Shown here one piece after another: positions 34,449 through 44,337 of a stretch of DNA of 64,000 nucleotides. The stretch comes from Ipomoea triloba (Eukaryota; Streptophyta; Magnoliopsida; Solanales; Convolvulaceae), in assembly GCF_003576645.1 (NCBI RefSeq), contig NC_044930.1, positions 26,175,110 to 26,239,109 of the forward strand, given 5' to 3'. The position numbers and the translations under genes were made by a program. The notes below the pieces were generated by a model that worked only from the letters and a program-made list of their open reading frames with translations, had not been told where the DNA came from and searched no databases. The stretch's first letter is position 1. Each line of letters starts with the position of its first letter.

Positions 34449-35003
34449 TTGTGCGATTGGCTATCTCAGGTGTAGTTGTGCGGTTATATTTGAGTCATTA
34501 ATCTTGTTTAAATCAACGTTCAGGATTAATAATGATTAAAAAAATGCGTGATAGTAATTTGGTCTTTTTACATCTAGGTCAAATTTAATATGCGTAATTT
34601 TTCTTCTTAAGGTGCGTGAGTTTTGTACTTAATTAAGGTGAGTGGTTTTGTACTGTGTGGCTTAAGGTGCGTGCGTCAGGTGTTGAAAACTTAAGTGCGT
34701 TGATCTAAAGCTTTAGGTGCGTGGTTCTCCTTCTTAAGGTGCGTGATTTGTATGCTTAAGGTGTGTCAATTGTTGAAACTTATTAAGGGGTCGCGATTTT
34801 AAAACTTTAGGTGCGCGATCTGTGTTCTTAAGGTGTTTTGTTTGTGTGTTTAAGATGTGTGATTTGTGTACTTAAGGTGCGCAATTTTAAAACTTTAGAT
34901 GCGTGGTTTGTGTACTTAAGGTGCATCATTTGAATGCTTAAGGTGCATTTTTTTGTGTTAATCGTACAACCGCACAGGAAGATATATTTGCACCTGATCC
35001 ACT
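34449..35003. mobile_element. GGTGCGT-array element, copy G1
   Basis: A head with GTGCGATTGGCTATCTCAGG and GTGCGGTTAT is followed by about 15 units of the type CTTAAGGTGCGTGATTTGTGTG, then ACAACCGCACAGGAAGATAT and GCACCTGATCC. The terminal GTGCGGTT/AACCGCAC are inverted. Sister copies are at 42596-42992 and 55319-55940. Confidence 0.65.
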
Positions 35004-35225
35004 CCCACCACACAGAGTGAATTGGTTTTGTATGACCCTATAAATGAAAGAATGGATCTGTAACATCCCTAAGGAACACAAGGACAGGCAACACAACATA
35101 ATAGTAGCTCACACTAATGGTCAGTGATAATATAAAAATAAATGTGATGGAGTATCATTTGAGATAAACTGTAATTTTATTTACGGAGCTCCGTTAACAT
35201 GTGATGCTAGCCGATTTTTTACTTA

Positions 35226-35300
35226 TAAGAAACGGTGTCGTTTTTGGACCATGGTCCACAAAGCTTTGTGGACCATGGACCACGGACCACGATATAACAA
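35226..35300. repeat. Compact palindrome TGGACCATGGTCCACAAAGC
   Basis: TGGACCATGGTCCACAAAGC is followed at once by its inverted partner TTTGTGGACCATGG and then ACCACGGACCACGATAT. To the left lies AAACGGTGTCGTTTTT, like the subterminal AAACGACGTCGTTTT of element M1. It looks like the ends of that family without an internal array. Confidence 0.6.
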
Positions 35301-36017
35301 TTGTGTAAATCATAGTATGTAACTCAACTGAATACTGATGTTAAACTTTTGCTTATTGCCCATAAGCCTAAATTTTACTCCTGTGACCGACTAAGCTGCC
35401 AATGCGAGTTAAAATTACTACCACTAAAAAAAATCATGACCAATGTAAATAGCCCTTGAAAGCATCGGAATTCATACTATATAGTGATAAGCATCGGAAT
35501 TCTTATTATGTTCAAACATCATGGATTAACATTAATATTTCAATGAACCATTATATTCCTTTGAAACAGTAAGTTCAGAACTAACATCTCAACCAAATAC
35601 CAAATCATATTTAACACTAACACTTGAATGAATCTCACAATCCAGTAATACACTATCACTTCAGAACCATTGTTTTGATACAATAACAGTTCAACCAAAC
35701 AGCCAACATTTTATATTATGGAAGATGAACTCCAACATCAACTCAAAGAACCCAAAGAAACAGCATTGTAATAACAGTCAAAGCTGCAAATGAGACACAC
35801 CACAACTTCAGCCAGCCAGGATGCATTTCTGGGAATGAAGCCAATGCATCATTGTAACTTGTATATGATTCCCTTCAAGAAACACAAATGGAAAAGCTAA
35901 AATTCTTTGATACCCAAAATAAAATGTCTAAATGAGATGGTAGCTAGGTTTTGATGTTCAATTGGTAATTTGGTATGCATACCTTGGTTAAACTAGATTT
36001 CCTCAAACACAAAGTTA
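35301..36017. repeat. 3' flanking module of NLR fragment B
   Basis: Near-identical over long stretches to the gene A flank at 28990-29734, for example GGATTAACATTAATATTTCA and GCATTTCTGGGAATGA. It shows B is a duplicate of a gene like A together with its downstream DNA. Confidence 0.75.
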
Positions 36018-36559
36018 TCAAATTGCATACTCACTCCTTTTTTCCGAGCTTTCATTGGCCGGTAGCTCAATCTAATAAAAAAATATAATTAAAAACCAGA
36101 ACAATTAAGAAAAAATAGGAGAGGTATAGAACCATCATAAACTATTTATCAAAATTCATCATAATTCATAAATGGGAATTAGAGAGATACCTTAGTTACA
36201 TCACGAACAACAAGTCCTTCATATCCCATGACTCGTTGAGCTTGTTGGATCTCCTTTGCTGAAGTCACAAGAGAAGAACAACAATTGCCTAACTCAATTA
36301 ATCGCAATGTACAAACTTCCTCAAAATCATTTGGAAGTTTTTCCAAGTCCCAACAATATCTTAGAATTAGATGCTCCAAAACTGGGAAATGGTTTGCTTT
36401 TGCATTCCAATGTTCGAGATCAGAGCGCTCAATAAGGAAGAACCTTAGTTGTAGAAACTCCCCATCCTTGGGTGTCCACTCTGAGCCGCAGAAGGCAAAA
36501 TCTTTCAATTTGAGTAAATCAAGATTGGGTAACTTGCCAATAATATCCATATCTTCCCA
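36018..36559 (-). pseudogene. NLR fragment B: last LRRs and terminal exon of an R1-like gene
   Basis: The minus-strand frame from WEDMDIIGKLPNLDLLKLK (36559) to GLVVRDVTK (36191) matches the end of genes A, E and F closely. Exon 2 (36071-36018) would read IELPANESSEKRSEYAI then stop, after a TTATTAG acceptor. The donor is AAG|GTATCT rather than GTCTCT. No CC, NB-ARC or earlier LRRs are present: homology stops abruptly at 36559, where a copia retrotransposon fragment begins. It cannot encode a working receptor. If transcribed from the adjacent LTR it would give a short LRR-tail product in a different frame from gag. Confidence 0.88.
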
Positions 36560-37040
36560 TTGGGAAGGAAACTAGCTCTAGGGCCGGATTCTCATTAATG
36601 TGCAGGTAGTAGGGGTTTGATTGTGTCTGAGGATTGAAAGTTACCTCAGAGGGATCGGAACCGGTCGCCGGCGTAGAAGAAGAGGGTGCCGTGTTGCCGG
36701 TAGTCTGATTCCCTGCTGGATTCGTTGCTGTGTTGTCGATCGGCTGTGATCGACTGCTGATCGGAGGCCATGGCTCCATGGATGATTGACAGAAGAAGCT
36801 CCTAAACAGTGAGCTCTGATACCATGTCGCGAAGCTTCGAACGAGAGAAAAAAGGGAAGAACAGAGAAGGAAAATGATCTGTTTATTGTGATACTCAATA
36901 ACTGAAATACATGGTTTTATATACATCAAGAATGGAGGGAAAAGGAACTGACTGCTACTGCTAACAGACTGCTAACTAATGCTATAACAGAAAGGTGAAG
37001 GAGATGATGCCAGGTGGCAATAATCCTACTGTCCTGAAAA
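36560..37040 (-). mobile_element. Ty1/copia fragment: LTR, primer-binding site and gag N-terminus
   Basis: Read on the minus strand: LTR-like DNA (about 37035-36825) with a TATATAAAAC box and end CGACA, then the primer-binding site TGGTATCAGAGC (36824-36813) complementary to initiator tRNA-Met. A gag-type reading follows from about 36780. Its block NPYYLHINENPALELVSFPM is typical of the copia gag N-terminal domain. The element breaks off at 36560, where NLR sequence begins one frame out. No pol, second LTR or target duplication is present. Confidence 0.85.
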
Positions 37041-37551
37041 AAGAAATATTAGAAAATGAGCTAGTTGCTAATTAAAGACATTTTCAAAATGAGCTAGAAA
37101 ATGTTAAACCTTTTCAGAACAGTTGCAAAAAATCAGTCTCCTTTGTTAATTTTTATACTAATGATTGTATCAAAACAATAGTTCATTGAAATTTTAATGT
37201 TGTATTGGGAAGCTTCATGGGACTTCGGTCCAAACTTGATCTTTACCGGCTTCCGCCCAACAATCTCCCATTCTAGCATCAGTTTTGAACAACTACTTGT
37301 TAGATAGGACCAAGTGCTTACCACTTACATCAAAAGTTATAGCTAGTAGCGAATTGAAGACACAACTTTATTTCTGTATAATCGCCACACATTTTCGAGA
37401 CGCTCGATGCTGGACTTGGCTTTTTAAGCCTTTTTATCGGCCTTTGCCCAACAATTCCCTAGTCATTGGGTGCTTGACTTGGCCTTTTATGTTTGTTGAT
37501 TAATCTAAGATGTTTGTGGTGTGTTGTGGAGATTATGAGCTTCCATTTGCA
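37041..37551. repeat. Relic of an NLR 3' flank in the opposite orientation
   Basis: Blocks such as GAAAATGAGCTAGTTG, CAGTTGCAAAAAATCAGTCTCC, TTAGATAGGACCAAGTGCTTACCACTTAC and ATAGCTAGTAGCGAA match the flank of plus-strand gene E (53217-53420 and 54950-55318) in the same orientation. This suggests a plus-strand NLR copy once stood to the left and has been lost. Confidence 0.65.
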
Positions 37552-37993
37552 GTTTCATAACTTGTAATTTCATAACTCCATGTTCACAATTTTATAACTC
37601 TATGAGTCTATGTTCACAGTTTTATAACTCTATGTTCACAGTTTTATAACTCTATGTTCACAATTTCATAATTCCATTTTCACAATTTCATAGCTCTATG
37701 TTCACAATTTTATAAAATTACAATTTCATAATTCTATGTTCAACAGTATCAAAACTCTACGTTCAACAGTATTACAATTTTTGAAACTATAAAAAAAAAT
37801 TGTAAATATAGAGTTCAAAAATTGTGAATGTTTTTTTTTTTTTTTTTTTTGAAAAAAAAAACATTCACAATTTTTTTATATAGATTGTGAATCTTAAGTA
37901 ATGCAATTTTATATATTGAGATCTAAAATTGTGAACATAGAATTTTAAAATTATATATATAGACTTGTGGACCCAGGTCCATAGCATAAATTG
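37552..37993. mobile_element. Minisatellite-bearing element M5, word TTCACAATTTTATAACTCTATG
   Basis: About ten units of TTCACA(A/G)TTTTATAACTCTATG, an inverted A/T-rich hairpin at 37780-37870, and a right end GTGGACCCAGGTCCATAGCATAAATTGC. The homologous flank at 63640-63715 lacks the array, so it is an insertion. The left border has no clear palindrome. Confidence 0.6.
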
Positions 37994-38860
37994 CTAAATG
38001 GGTTGGGACCGGCTGGACTGTGTTAGAAATTTCTCACTTAAATCCACCTAAAAATGGGCTAAATGATCCTAACCTAGTCGGTTAAGCCATGTTTTGATAG
38101 CTCTACCGACAAAATATGTTACCAATGAATACGGATATGTGATTTTTTTTCAATTGTATTATATTTTAATTAAAATTTCAAATCCTCGATCTAAATCATT
38201 TAATATTATAAACATTAATCTCTCTACAAAGAAAAATGATTTCTAGCATAAAAGGAGGGAATTTTATTTGATCTTTTATTTGACTAACGTTCTAACTACT
38301 ACTCCGGTATATTACACTATCAAGTTAGATACTTTATTTGATTTTTTATTAGACAAACTAACGTTCTTACCACTATATTACACTATAAATTTAGACATTT
38401 TATTGAGGTTGTTTGCACAAAATCAGCATTTCTCTGTCATTCTTTCTTGGAGGGAGTCACATATGCATGGACTTCCCAAATATGCATGCATCCTGGCTGC
38501 AGGCTCAAGTGATGATTGGTTGATGATATTTGTTTATATATTACTGTAATCAGTTGACTTCGAGGAGGACAATAGATCACTTTCATATAGATTAGAACTA
38601 GAACTTTGTGATTATCAAACCAACAATCTTGATAAAGGCCAATAGACTGCTCGCTAAGTTGTCGAAACTAAAACCTTATAAGCAAATCAACAGCCAAACA
38701 AACTCGGTTGGAAGTTGCCTGCACCTTTGAGAGCTCCAAGATTAAAGCTTTTTCTATGGAAATTATCCTCTGGTTGAACATCCATTTCTAATTTTCCCAA
38801 TCTCTAATGGTGAGCCATAAGCCAAATAATGCAAGCATAAATGAAAGATGACAGCTGAAG
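37994..38860. other. Intergenic; continuation of NLR 3' flank, then no gene
   Basis: 38035-38100 (GTTAGAAATTTCTC..CCACCTAAAAATGGGCTAA) matches 63724-63785 after gene F. The rest shows no gene. A repeated phrase (CTACTCCGGTATATTACACTAT / CCACTATATTACACTAT) occurs at 38300-38390. Confidence 0.5.
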
Positions 38861-38869
38861 TACTTCAAA

Positions 38870-39060
38870 TTTTGGCAACAAATATTTTGAGTTTTCCATG
38901 ATAATGAACATTCACTGCACCAGAATTGACAAGAGTAGTCTACTTACACAATTAAACACCAAAATCTAAAATCCAATGTCTGTCTAATCAGCCTCTACAA
39001 AAGGAATTTTAGTTGAACATACAACAGGAGGAAGAGGAAGAGGAGGGTGAAAAACAAGGT
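38870..39060 (-). repeat. Fragment resembling the LEUNIG-like gene 3' UTR
   Basis: Shares TGAAGTACTTCAA, TTTTCCATGATAATGAACA and GTTGAACATACAACAG with 15770-15930, in order and orientation. No coding part of the LEUNIG-like gene accompanies it. Confidence 0.45.
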
Positions 39061-39306
39061 TTGAACTTGACAGCCCAACAACACAACAATCTTAGCTCAT
39101 TTATCAAAAGCAATGTTTGAATTAATCATTATATTTGACAAATTTCCTTTGGTTTTAGGCTCACGTCCATCAGTACATACCTTCTCGGCTTTAACCAGGT
39201 TTCCTCAAACGCCCGCTACATCATCATCAAACTCCTCATTCACTTTCATATTCTTCAGAGGATTCACTTTCATCTTCACAGCTTTCATGTACTTCATTAG
39301 AGCATT

Positions 39307-42044
39307 ACTTAGTTGGCAATTTAATCTACAAAACCAATTTCCATTGACAAAATTAAATAAAGTGAAAGATATTAGAATGAATGATTTCCATATATATAAG
39401 GGCACAAAACCAATATTTCAATATCAAGGAAGGGGAATAGGAGACAGACCTTAGCTCCAAGATCACGAATAACAAGTGACTCGATACCATAGCTCTGTTT
39501 CTCTTCTTGAATCTTCCTTGCAGATTCCACCAGAATAGGATAACAATTTTCTAACTCAATTAGTTGTAGTGCATTTAAATTTGCAAATTCACTTGGAAGT
39601 TCTTCCAAGTCCAAGCAAAATCTTAGGATTAAGCGTTCCAAGACTGGGAAATGATCATCAGTTGTAATCCAGCATTTGAGATCTGAGCGTGCAATAAGGA
39701 AGAGCTTTAATCCCTTAAACCCATCATCATCTGCTGGTTCCCACCTTGGACCGGAGAAGGCAAACTCTTTCAGTTTGAGCACCTCGAGCGTTGGCAACCT
39801 TCCAATAATGTCCATGTCCTCCCACGAAAGATAAGTATTACAAAGTGTCAACTTCTTAAGGTTCTGAGGAAGAGCAGTTGGAAGATAAAAGCCCTCCACA
39901 TTTCTCCTTTCAAGTTTCAATCTCTCAAGCAAACGCAAATGAACAAGACTGTCAAAAGCACCTGGTGGCAAATCATTGTCAATGTAAACCCCTAGTTCCT
40001 TCAAGTTTGGGACCATTGCAAAATCTGTTGTTCTTGGGGCCAGGCCATTAACTTTCAACCAAAACAGAGTTTGTATGCTTTTCTGAATCTCATTTGGGAG
40101 GTATACTGTGGCTCTCTTGTCAAGGTATGCATGCCTTAACCATGGCAAATCCAAAATATCCCGTGGCAATTGCAAACAACATTCTTCCCTCCAGGAACAA
40201 ATAATTAGAGTCTGCAAATTTCGAAGCTTAAACAGTTCAAATTTGTCAAGAGAGCCCACAGTCGTCAAAGCCAAGTATCTCATATGAACTAACTCCACAA
40301 TTTCACTAGGCGCCCCATGCCAACATTTTATTAATGATAAGTCTAACACTCTCAGCAACTTCATACACGAGAATATCAAGTTGCGCTTGGAGAGGTACAC
40401 ATCTTCACCAAAGTAGAGAATAGAATGAGTTCCATCAGAAGTAGGCCAATTAGTTGATTTACAACTAATCCAACGACAACTATCTGCTGATTGGAATTGT
40501 TTTCTTACACTCAGAAGTCTCCCCCTTCTAGCTTCATTCACAGATATGTCATGCAACATATCATGAAGCTTACATGACTTGATTTTGCCATCAAAACTTT
40601 GCTGGCTGACTTGCACTAGATTTCGATTGATAAGATTGCGCAAGTAACTCTCTCCCACTTCTTCCAAACTTTTAGTCATCTCTTTCTCTTTCATTAAAAA
40701 TCCCTCCGCAACCCACAAGTTGATCAATTTAGTAGCAAGAATGTCCCTATCTTCCGGAAAAACTCCGAAATAGAGGAAACAAGCCTTCAGATGACTAGGC
40801 AAGTAGTTGTAACTCAAGGAAAGTAGTCCTAAACATTTGTTAGTAGGATCTATTTCATCCAAAGAATTCATATTCTTAACAACATCACCCCATGCTTCTA
40901 CTGACTTGTCAAGTGCACGTAGAAGTCCAGCCATCACAACAATGGCTAGTGGCAATCCCTGACATTTCATAACAATATATTCCCCTATGGTCTGTAATTT
41001 AGTAGGGATGTGAACATGTTTCCCTTCAAACACCTTTGCCTCAAATAAATCCCTACTTTCATCTTGGTTTAGAAAACGCATGGAATGAATAGACTTACTT
41101 GAGCTAGCATATTCAGCCACCTCTTTCTGCCGGGTAGTCATCAGGATTCGGCTTCTGCTCAAATTATCTGGAAAACATTGTTTGATTGCATCCCAGGCCG
41201 AACTGCTCCATATGTCATCTATGACAATCAAATACCTTTGACCCAACAAATGTTTGCGCAACTGGTCTGCTAGCTGACCTTGTTCTTTGTTGTTGAGTTC
41301 ATTGGTGGTTGGTACAATGCAGGCTAAAAGGCTAATGAGTATCCGCTTCATATCAGGTTCTTGAGACACAACTGCCCATGCCCGAATGTAAAATTTTGAC
41401 ATAATATCGGGATCGTCATAGACCTTCTTTGCTAGTGTAGTCTTCCCGATGCCTCCCATGCCTGTTACCGGGATGACTTCTAGTTGCTCAGAAGACTGTT
41501 TGCCAATGATCATGTTCTTTATTTTCCGAAACTCATCATCACATCCCACCATTTGATTCTCAGGCTCTAAATCATGATGATGGGTGGAAGTGGAACCGCC
41601 GGCAGGTAGTTTGTTTTCTAACTTTAAAACATCTGGAGATGAACTGCCATATGACTGTGACTGATCTTGGGCAGATCTGCTTTCCTTCTCAATCTGGATC
41701 CGGACTTCAAGTGCCTCAACATCCCTTACTACTTGCTGCAAAGTCAGGTGAAGCCCACAACAAGCTTCATCTGCACAGAAATCTTGGTTGGTAGAAGCCA
41801 AATAAACCCCTCTGAGTTGTGATTCGATTTCAGCTTCTGCTTCAACAGCTACATCTCTGATCTCTGCATCCAGACTTTCATTAACAGTCTGTGTCTCAAG
41901 AAAGTTTTGAAGAAAGCGAAGCTTTTCAGATAACAACAAGACTAGTTGTTTATCATCATCAAGAATATTGTTCAAAGATGGGTTGGGATGCCAAAGGTGT
42001 TGATCCACTATTCCCAGTAGAGAAGTTACGACAACAAAAGCCAT
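39307..42044 (-). CDS. NLR gene D: R1-like CC-NB-ARC-LRR resistance protein, two exons
   Basis: Exon 1 is 42044-39450 and the terminal exon 39327-39307, joined GCTAAG|GTCTGT...TTTTGTAG|ATTAAA; 871 aa ending IKLPTK. Start at the ATG of MAFVVVTSLLGIVDQ, homologous to the paralogues' start. Domains: CC-type region 1-165 with AEAEIESQ; P-loop GMGGIGKTTLAKKVY (195-209). Also kinase-2 YLIVIDDIWS (271-280), RNBS-B SRILMTTRQ, GLPL CQGLPLAIVV (361-370), RNBS-D CFLYFGVFPED and MHD-type KLHDML near 493. LRRs follow to the end, including the shared block YLSWEDMDIIGRLP. All nucleotide-binding motifs are canonical, more so than in the neighbours. It is clearly more diverged from A, E and F than those are from each other, and its downstream flank is different. 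Read without splicing it would extend 22 residues past AK, ending NHSF. Confidence 0.9.
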
Positions 42045-42393
42045 TCAAGAATTTTAGTGAGCTAGTGTGTAGGGAGAGATGCAGGGTTTGAAATCAAGAG
42101 CAGGTTTAGTTTGAACTCTGAACTATTGAACAGGAAATGCAGTGGTTACGTTAATAAAGACTCCCACATTTGAAAAAAAATGTAGATCAGAGAGAAATAT
42201 TCATGAGTTTATAATGTTATACTCCGATTAATAATAATTAGTGTTAAAGGTTAAGAATTAGTGTTAACACTATCTCTTTACTAAAAGAAAAAAGATATAC
42301 ATCTTCACCTACAATATTATTTATTTAATCATAATATAATATTTCACAGGACTTGGTGACTACAAGACTAATAGAAATTACTAATGGTGCAAC
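42045..42393. other. Upstream of gene D, no other gene seen
   Basis: Presumed promoter of gene D. It lacks the TTTGAACAATAACACC module found before A, E and F. Confidence 0.4.
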
Positions 42394-42480
42394 ACAATCG
42401 AATTAGTCGGCTAGTTGACTTGGTAAGCACAAGACTTCAGGTTCGACTCTCAATTGATTTGTTATTTCTTCACAGTACAA
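42394..42480 (+). repeat. SINE-like segment with A- and B-box-like motifs
   Basis: GGCTAGTTGACTTGGTAAGC is followed by CAGGTTCGACTCTC at tRNA-like spacing. It may be the head of a tRNA-derived SINE; no tail or target duplication found. Confidence 0.3.
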
Positions 42481-42566
42481 AGCGTGCTTCATTCAAAATA
42501 CATCCTCAAATTGTATATGCTGGACTATGTAGTAACTTTTAAGAAAAAAGAAAACGATCGCATGCG

Positions 42567-42596
42567 ACAAGATATATATATATATATATATATATG
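42567..42596. repeat. (TA)n microsatellite
   Basis: TA run directly abutting the left end of a GGTGCGT-array element. Confidence 0.9.
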
Positions 42597-42992
42597 GAAA
42601 TAGGTTCCCGTGCGGTTGTATGGTTGTTTAGGTACGTAGCTTTCCTTCTTAAAATGCACCATTTGTGTGTTTAAGGTGCGTCAGTGTTGAAACCTAAGGT
42701 GCGTCAACCTAAAGCTCTTTTAGGTGCGTGGTTTTCCTTCTTAATTAAGGTGCGTCATCTGTATGCTTAAGGTGTGTCAGTGTTGACACTTAAGGTGCCC
42801 CATTTTAAAACTTTAGTTGCGTGATTTGTGTTCTTAATGTGCTTTGTTTGTGTGCTTAAGGTGTGTATTTTGCGCATCACCATTTCAAAACTTTAGGTGC
42901 GTGTTTTGTAGTCTTAAGGTCTTTTGTTTGTGTGCTTAAGGTGCATAATCACACAACCGCACGAAAAGCTATACTCGCACATGAACCCTTCC
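42597..42992. mobile_element. GGTGCGT-array element, copy G2
   Basis: GGTTCCCGTGCGGTTGTATGG opens it and CACAACCGCACGAAAAGCTAT then GCACATGAACCCTTCC closes it: inverted ends. The interior is TTAAGGTGCGTCA(T)...TTGTGTG units. TA-rich microsatellite flanks on both sides suggest insertion into a TA array. Confidence 0.7.
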
Positions 42993-42995
42993 ACA

Positions 42996-43000
<5 letters not shown>

Positions 43001-43035
<35 letters not shown>
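43001..43035. repeat. (GTAT)n microsatellite
   Basis: About eight GTAT units after ATATATATATG. Confidence 0.9.
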
Positions 43036-43037
<2 letters not shown>

Positions 43038-43378
43038 ATATTACAATCTAACTTAATAATCATAGTATCTGCTCAACATGATATGTCAACATTTTTAATT
43101 GGAATGGAACTCAAACCGGTGACCTTCCGTTAAAAATAGTAACAGTGATGCAAAGTGCTATAATTAATTGTAGAAATTGAGAAAATATTAAAATTAAAAT
43201 TAAAAGGTGTGATTGGGAAATACGCCAGCCGGCCAGACCATTAAAAATGAGAACAAATTGATTATTTTTTTAAAGAATTATTATATTAGAATAATTGATA
43301 ACTAATTGTAATTAATCATATCATGATATATATGATATGATAGACCAATCCTCCAGTCGGTGGGAAAAATGGTCTCTT

Positions 43379-43468
43379 GTTTTTTTTTTTTTTTTTTTTT
43401 TTTNNNNNNNNNNNNNNNNNNNNNNNNNNNNNNNNNNNNNNNNNNNNNNTTTTTTTTTTTTTTTTTTT
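43379..43468. repeat. Poly-T tract with assembly gap (N at 43404-43449)
   Basis: A T run on both sides of 46 undetermined bases. Confidence 0.9.
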
Positions 43469-44337
43469 TCTAATTCTGTTGACTCTGTTATAATATAGTA
43501 TTTTTTTCATAGTACAAACAGTCAATATCGTCACTCGAATCGTCTATCACCTCTCATTTGAGAGAACCATTTTGTGCCACTAATACCACAAAGTCATTAG
43601 CACAAACATTTCTTGTTTGAAGAATAATAACATAGAGAACTTTGATGGAGTTGAGATTGAAAAAGTGAAAGCCAAACACGTACATTGAAATGGCATTTGC
43701 TGATTCAATAACAATTCAACAAATCAACCAGCTAGCCAACATTTTATATTAAGATAAACGCACTAATTCATGAACAGATTGTTTGGTTTTCACTACTATC
43801 AAAAATAAAATAAACATATATAAGGGTGCTTGTTGATTCTTTTTACCTATATGTCAATTATTCAATATCTAATTTTACTATATATATACTTTTAACTTAG
43901 TTGAAAAGTGTGCTAACAAAGCAACAAACTTAACTTCTACTCCGTATATTAATCTATACTGCATCCTAAAATATATGTCTAGTATATCATTTTTAAAGTC
44001 TTGCGTACCGGGTAACCCCCTCCACGAGGATGATTATGATGAGAAACATATAGGTCTTTATACCGAGTTGCCCCTCCATCAGATCTTAAAAAAAAAAAAA
44101 ATAATAATAATAATAATAATAAAAAACATATAGGTCATTTTCTAATATTTCTTTCACTGCCTGAGAGATTATGATAACAAATAATAATATGATAGTTTTC
44201 ATTTTCTATTCTTTTAATTTTTTTTTTCATATACTACTGGATGGTATTCATATTTTGCTATAATTTTTAAAACTAATAATTTTATTGGAAAAACATTAAT
44301 AAAATATGCTAGTACAGTTTTCTATTATTATATTTAA
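43469..44337. other. Intergenic; NLR-flank fragments, no gene seen
   Basis: 43680-43750 (GCATTTGCTGATTCAATAACAATTCAACAAATCAACC..AACATTTTATATTA) resembles the NLR downstream flank at 29400-29460. 44160-44300 resembles 53700-53770 and 56395-56470 (inverted in part). These are scraps of the duplicated NLR modules. Confidence 0.5.

Noticed and set aside
36519..36929. 136-codon frame read as a novel protein
   Set aside because: It is a readthrough of copia LTR, leader and gag start into NLR sequence in the wrong frame.
42394..42480. Possible functional tRNA gene
   Set aside because: A- and B-box-like motifs are present, but acceptor-stem and anticodon-stem pairing cannot be formed convincingly.
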